From Haliclona indistincta (taxonomy: Eukaryota > Porifera > Demospongiae > Haplosclerida > Chalinidae), in contig OZ024783.1 of the NCBI GenBank assembly GCA_964017065.1, forward strand, positions 12,470,313 to 12,534,312: 64,000 nucleotides of DNA, given 5' to 3'. This document shows positions 63,413 to 64,000 of this stretch, piece after piece. A program made the position numbers and the translations under genes. The notes beneath the pieces are model-generated. The model saw only the letters and a list, made by a program, of their open reading frames with translations. It had not been told where the DNA came from and ran no database searches. Position 1 is the stretch's first letter. Each line of letters opens with the position of its first letter.

Positions 63413-63905
63413 ATGGCTAATTCGTCCGCCGAACGCTCGGAAATCGAGTCTGGCGACCATTCCGTCGATGGCAGTGAAGACTGTAGCCTATCCAGCGATG
63501 AGGAGATCGAAGAAAGCGACGAGAATTCAACTGGTAAATTCTATGATTGCCAAGCACGTGCGCACTGTATTACTGAGGATTGTCCTCGCTTCAGGAGGGA
63601 GCTCTGATGACAGTGACTCTTCTTATGAAGGAGACAGCAGTGAGCAGAGTGATGAGGGAGAGACAACTTCTTCTGAAGGGCGCAGCAGTGAAGACACTGA
63701 TGAGGAGGAAGAGACAGTTCCAGTGAGAATACAGGTCAGAGGGGGAACGTTAGAGCCTCCTAGTCCCAAGAGGAGACACAAGCGAGCTTGTCTACCACAG
63801 CCTTGTCCTGACGCTGCTAGTGAGCCCTGCAGGATAGTTAGAGTCAATGCTGATGTTGGTTTGAAGAGAGGTAAGTGTCACTACTGTCAACAGAAACAAT
63901 TATAG
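63413..63905 (+). CDS. Two-exon acidic protein with piggyBac-type C-terminal finger, interrupted by a stop
   Basis: Exon 1 (63,413-63,533) encodes MANSSAERSEIESG and a Ser/Asp/Glu-rich stretch. Intron 63,534-63,594 (61 bp, GTAAAT...TTCAG) joins phase-1 ends and keeps one frame. Exon 2 continues with acidic serines (about residues 42-80), a Pro/Lys/Arg patch SPKRRHKR that may be a nuclear signal, then GKCHYCQQKQL and TAG at 63,903-63,905: 143 residues in all. The same frame stays open beyond the TAG to 63,990, with a CCHC, LCKLGC and YHK series. Together these resemble the Cys/His finger at the end of piggyBac-family transposases, whose N-terminus is also acidic. The DDE catalytic domain of ~350 residues is missing between them. 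A strong alternative donor (AGAG/GTAAGT at 63,871) could instead splice around the stop. It is a pseudogene, an internally deleted transposase, or a domesticated gene running off the window. Confidence 0.45.
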
Positions 63906-64000
63906 CCCTGTAAACACACTAGCTTTGCCTGCTGTCATTGCCGTGTGCGTCTGTGCAAACTTGGGTGTTATGATGCATACCACAAGCTATAGATTACCTG

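Overview
The window is repeat-dominated nuclear DNA from a eukaryote, most likely an invertebrate metazoan. The evidence is a metazoan-type mag-like Ty3/gypsy element, piggyBac-like signatures, a short GT-AG intron and long satellite arrays. A sponge or similar basal animal fits, but nothing seen here fixes the taxon. There is no prokaryotic signal. All distances were measured by hand from the coordinates; no alignment or search was run.

Layout. (1) Positions 1-31,288 and 35,544-45,366 are one tandem array of a 43-bp monomer (exemplar 513-555). It is organised into near-identical higher-order repeats (HORs) of about 3.4 kb in the first 28.8 kb. It becomes more divergent to the right, and the last 5 kb (40.2-45.4 kb) is marked by recurrent 54-bp variant monomers. 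The plus-strand consensus has no stop codon in any frame, so the array throws up many long but spurious ORFs. (2) A 4,245-bp minus-strand Ty3/gypsy element (31,294-35,538) sits inside the array with a 5-bp target duplication, 156-bp LTRs, a tRNA-Ser-type primer site and a polypurine tract. Its gag-pol has a substituted reverse-transcriptase active site and an in-frame TGA inside the integrase zinc finger.

(3) Positions 45,365-62,704 are a second, AT-rich satellite of about 171-bp units. Each unit is a large inverted repeat (foldback or MITE-like), and the array is preceded by a ~256-bp header that recurs at 45.4, 55.6 and 61.8 kb. Nested in it are: two copies of a 1.6-kb terminal-inverted-repeat (TIR) element beginning GTGACCCG, which carry a small conserved ORF and an intron-like segment; a 3.3-kb TTAA-flanked piggyBac-like element without a transposase, itself holding a 779-bp inverted repeat; and three copies of a 365-bp insert containing a 142-bp foldback sequence. 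A 200-N assembly gap (62,028-62,227) lies inside the third header. (4) The right edge (62,705-64,000) is ordinary single-copy-looking DNA with a two-exon gene or gene remnant. It encodes a Ser/Asp/Glu-rich acidic protein followed by a Cys/His cluster like the C-terminal finger of piggyBac-family transposases.

There is no cellular pathway here. The content is two competing satellite families, layers of nested transposons, and one possibly transposon-derived gene. The most notable features are the dyad-bearing 43-bp HOR satellite, the satellite built from foldback units, and the TIR element that may have captured a host exon.
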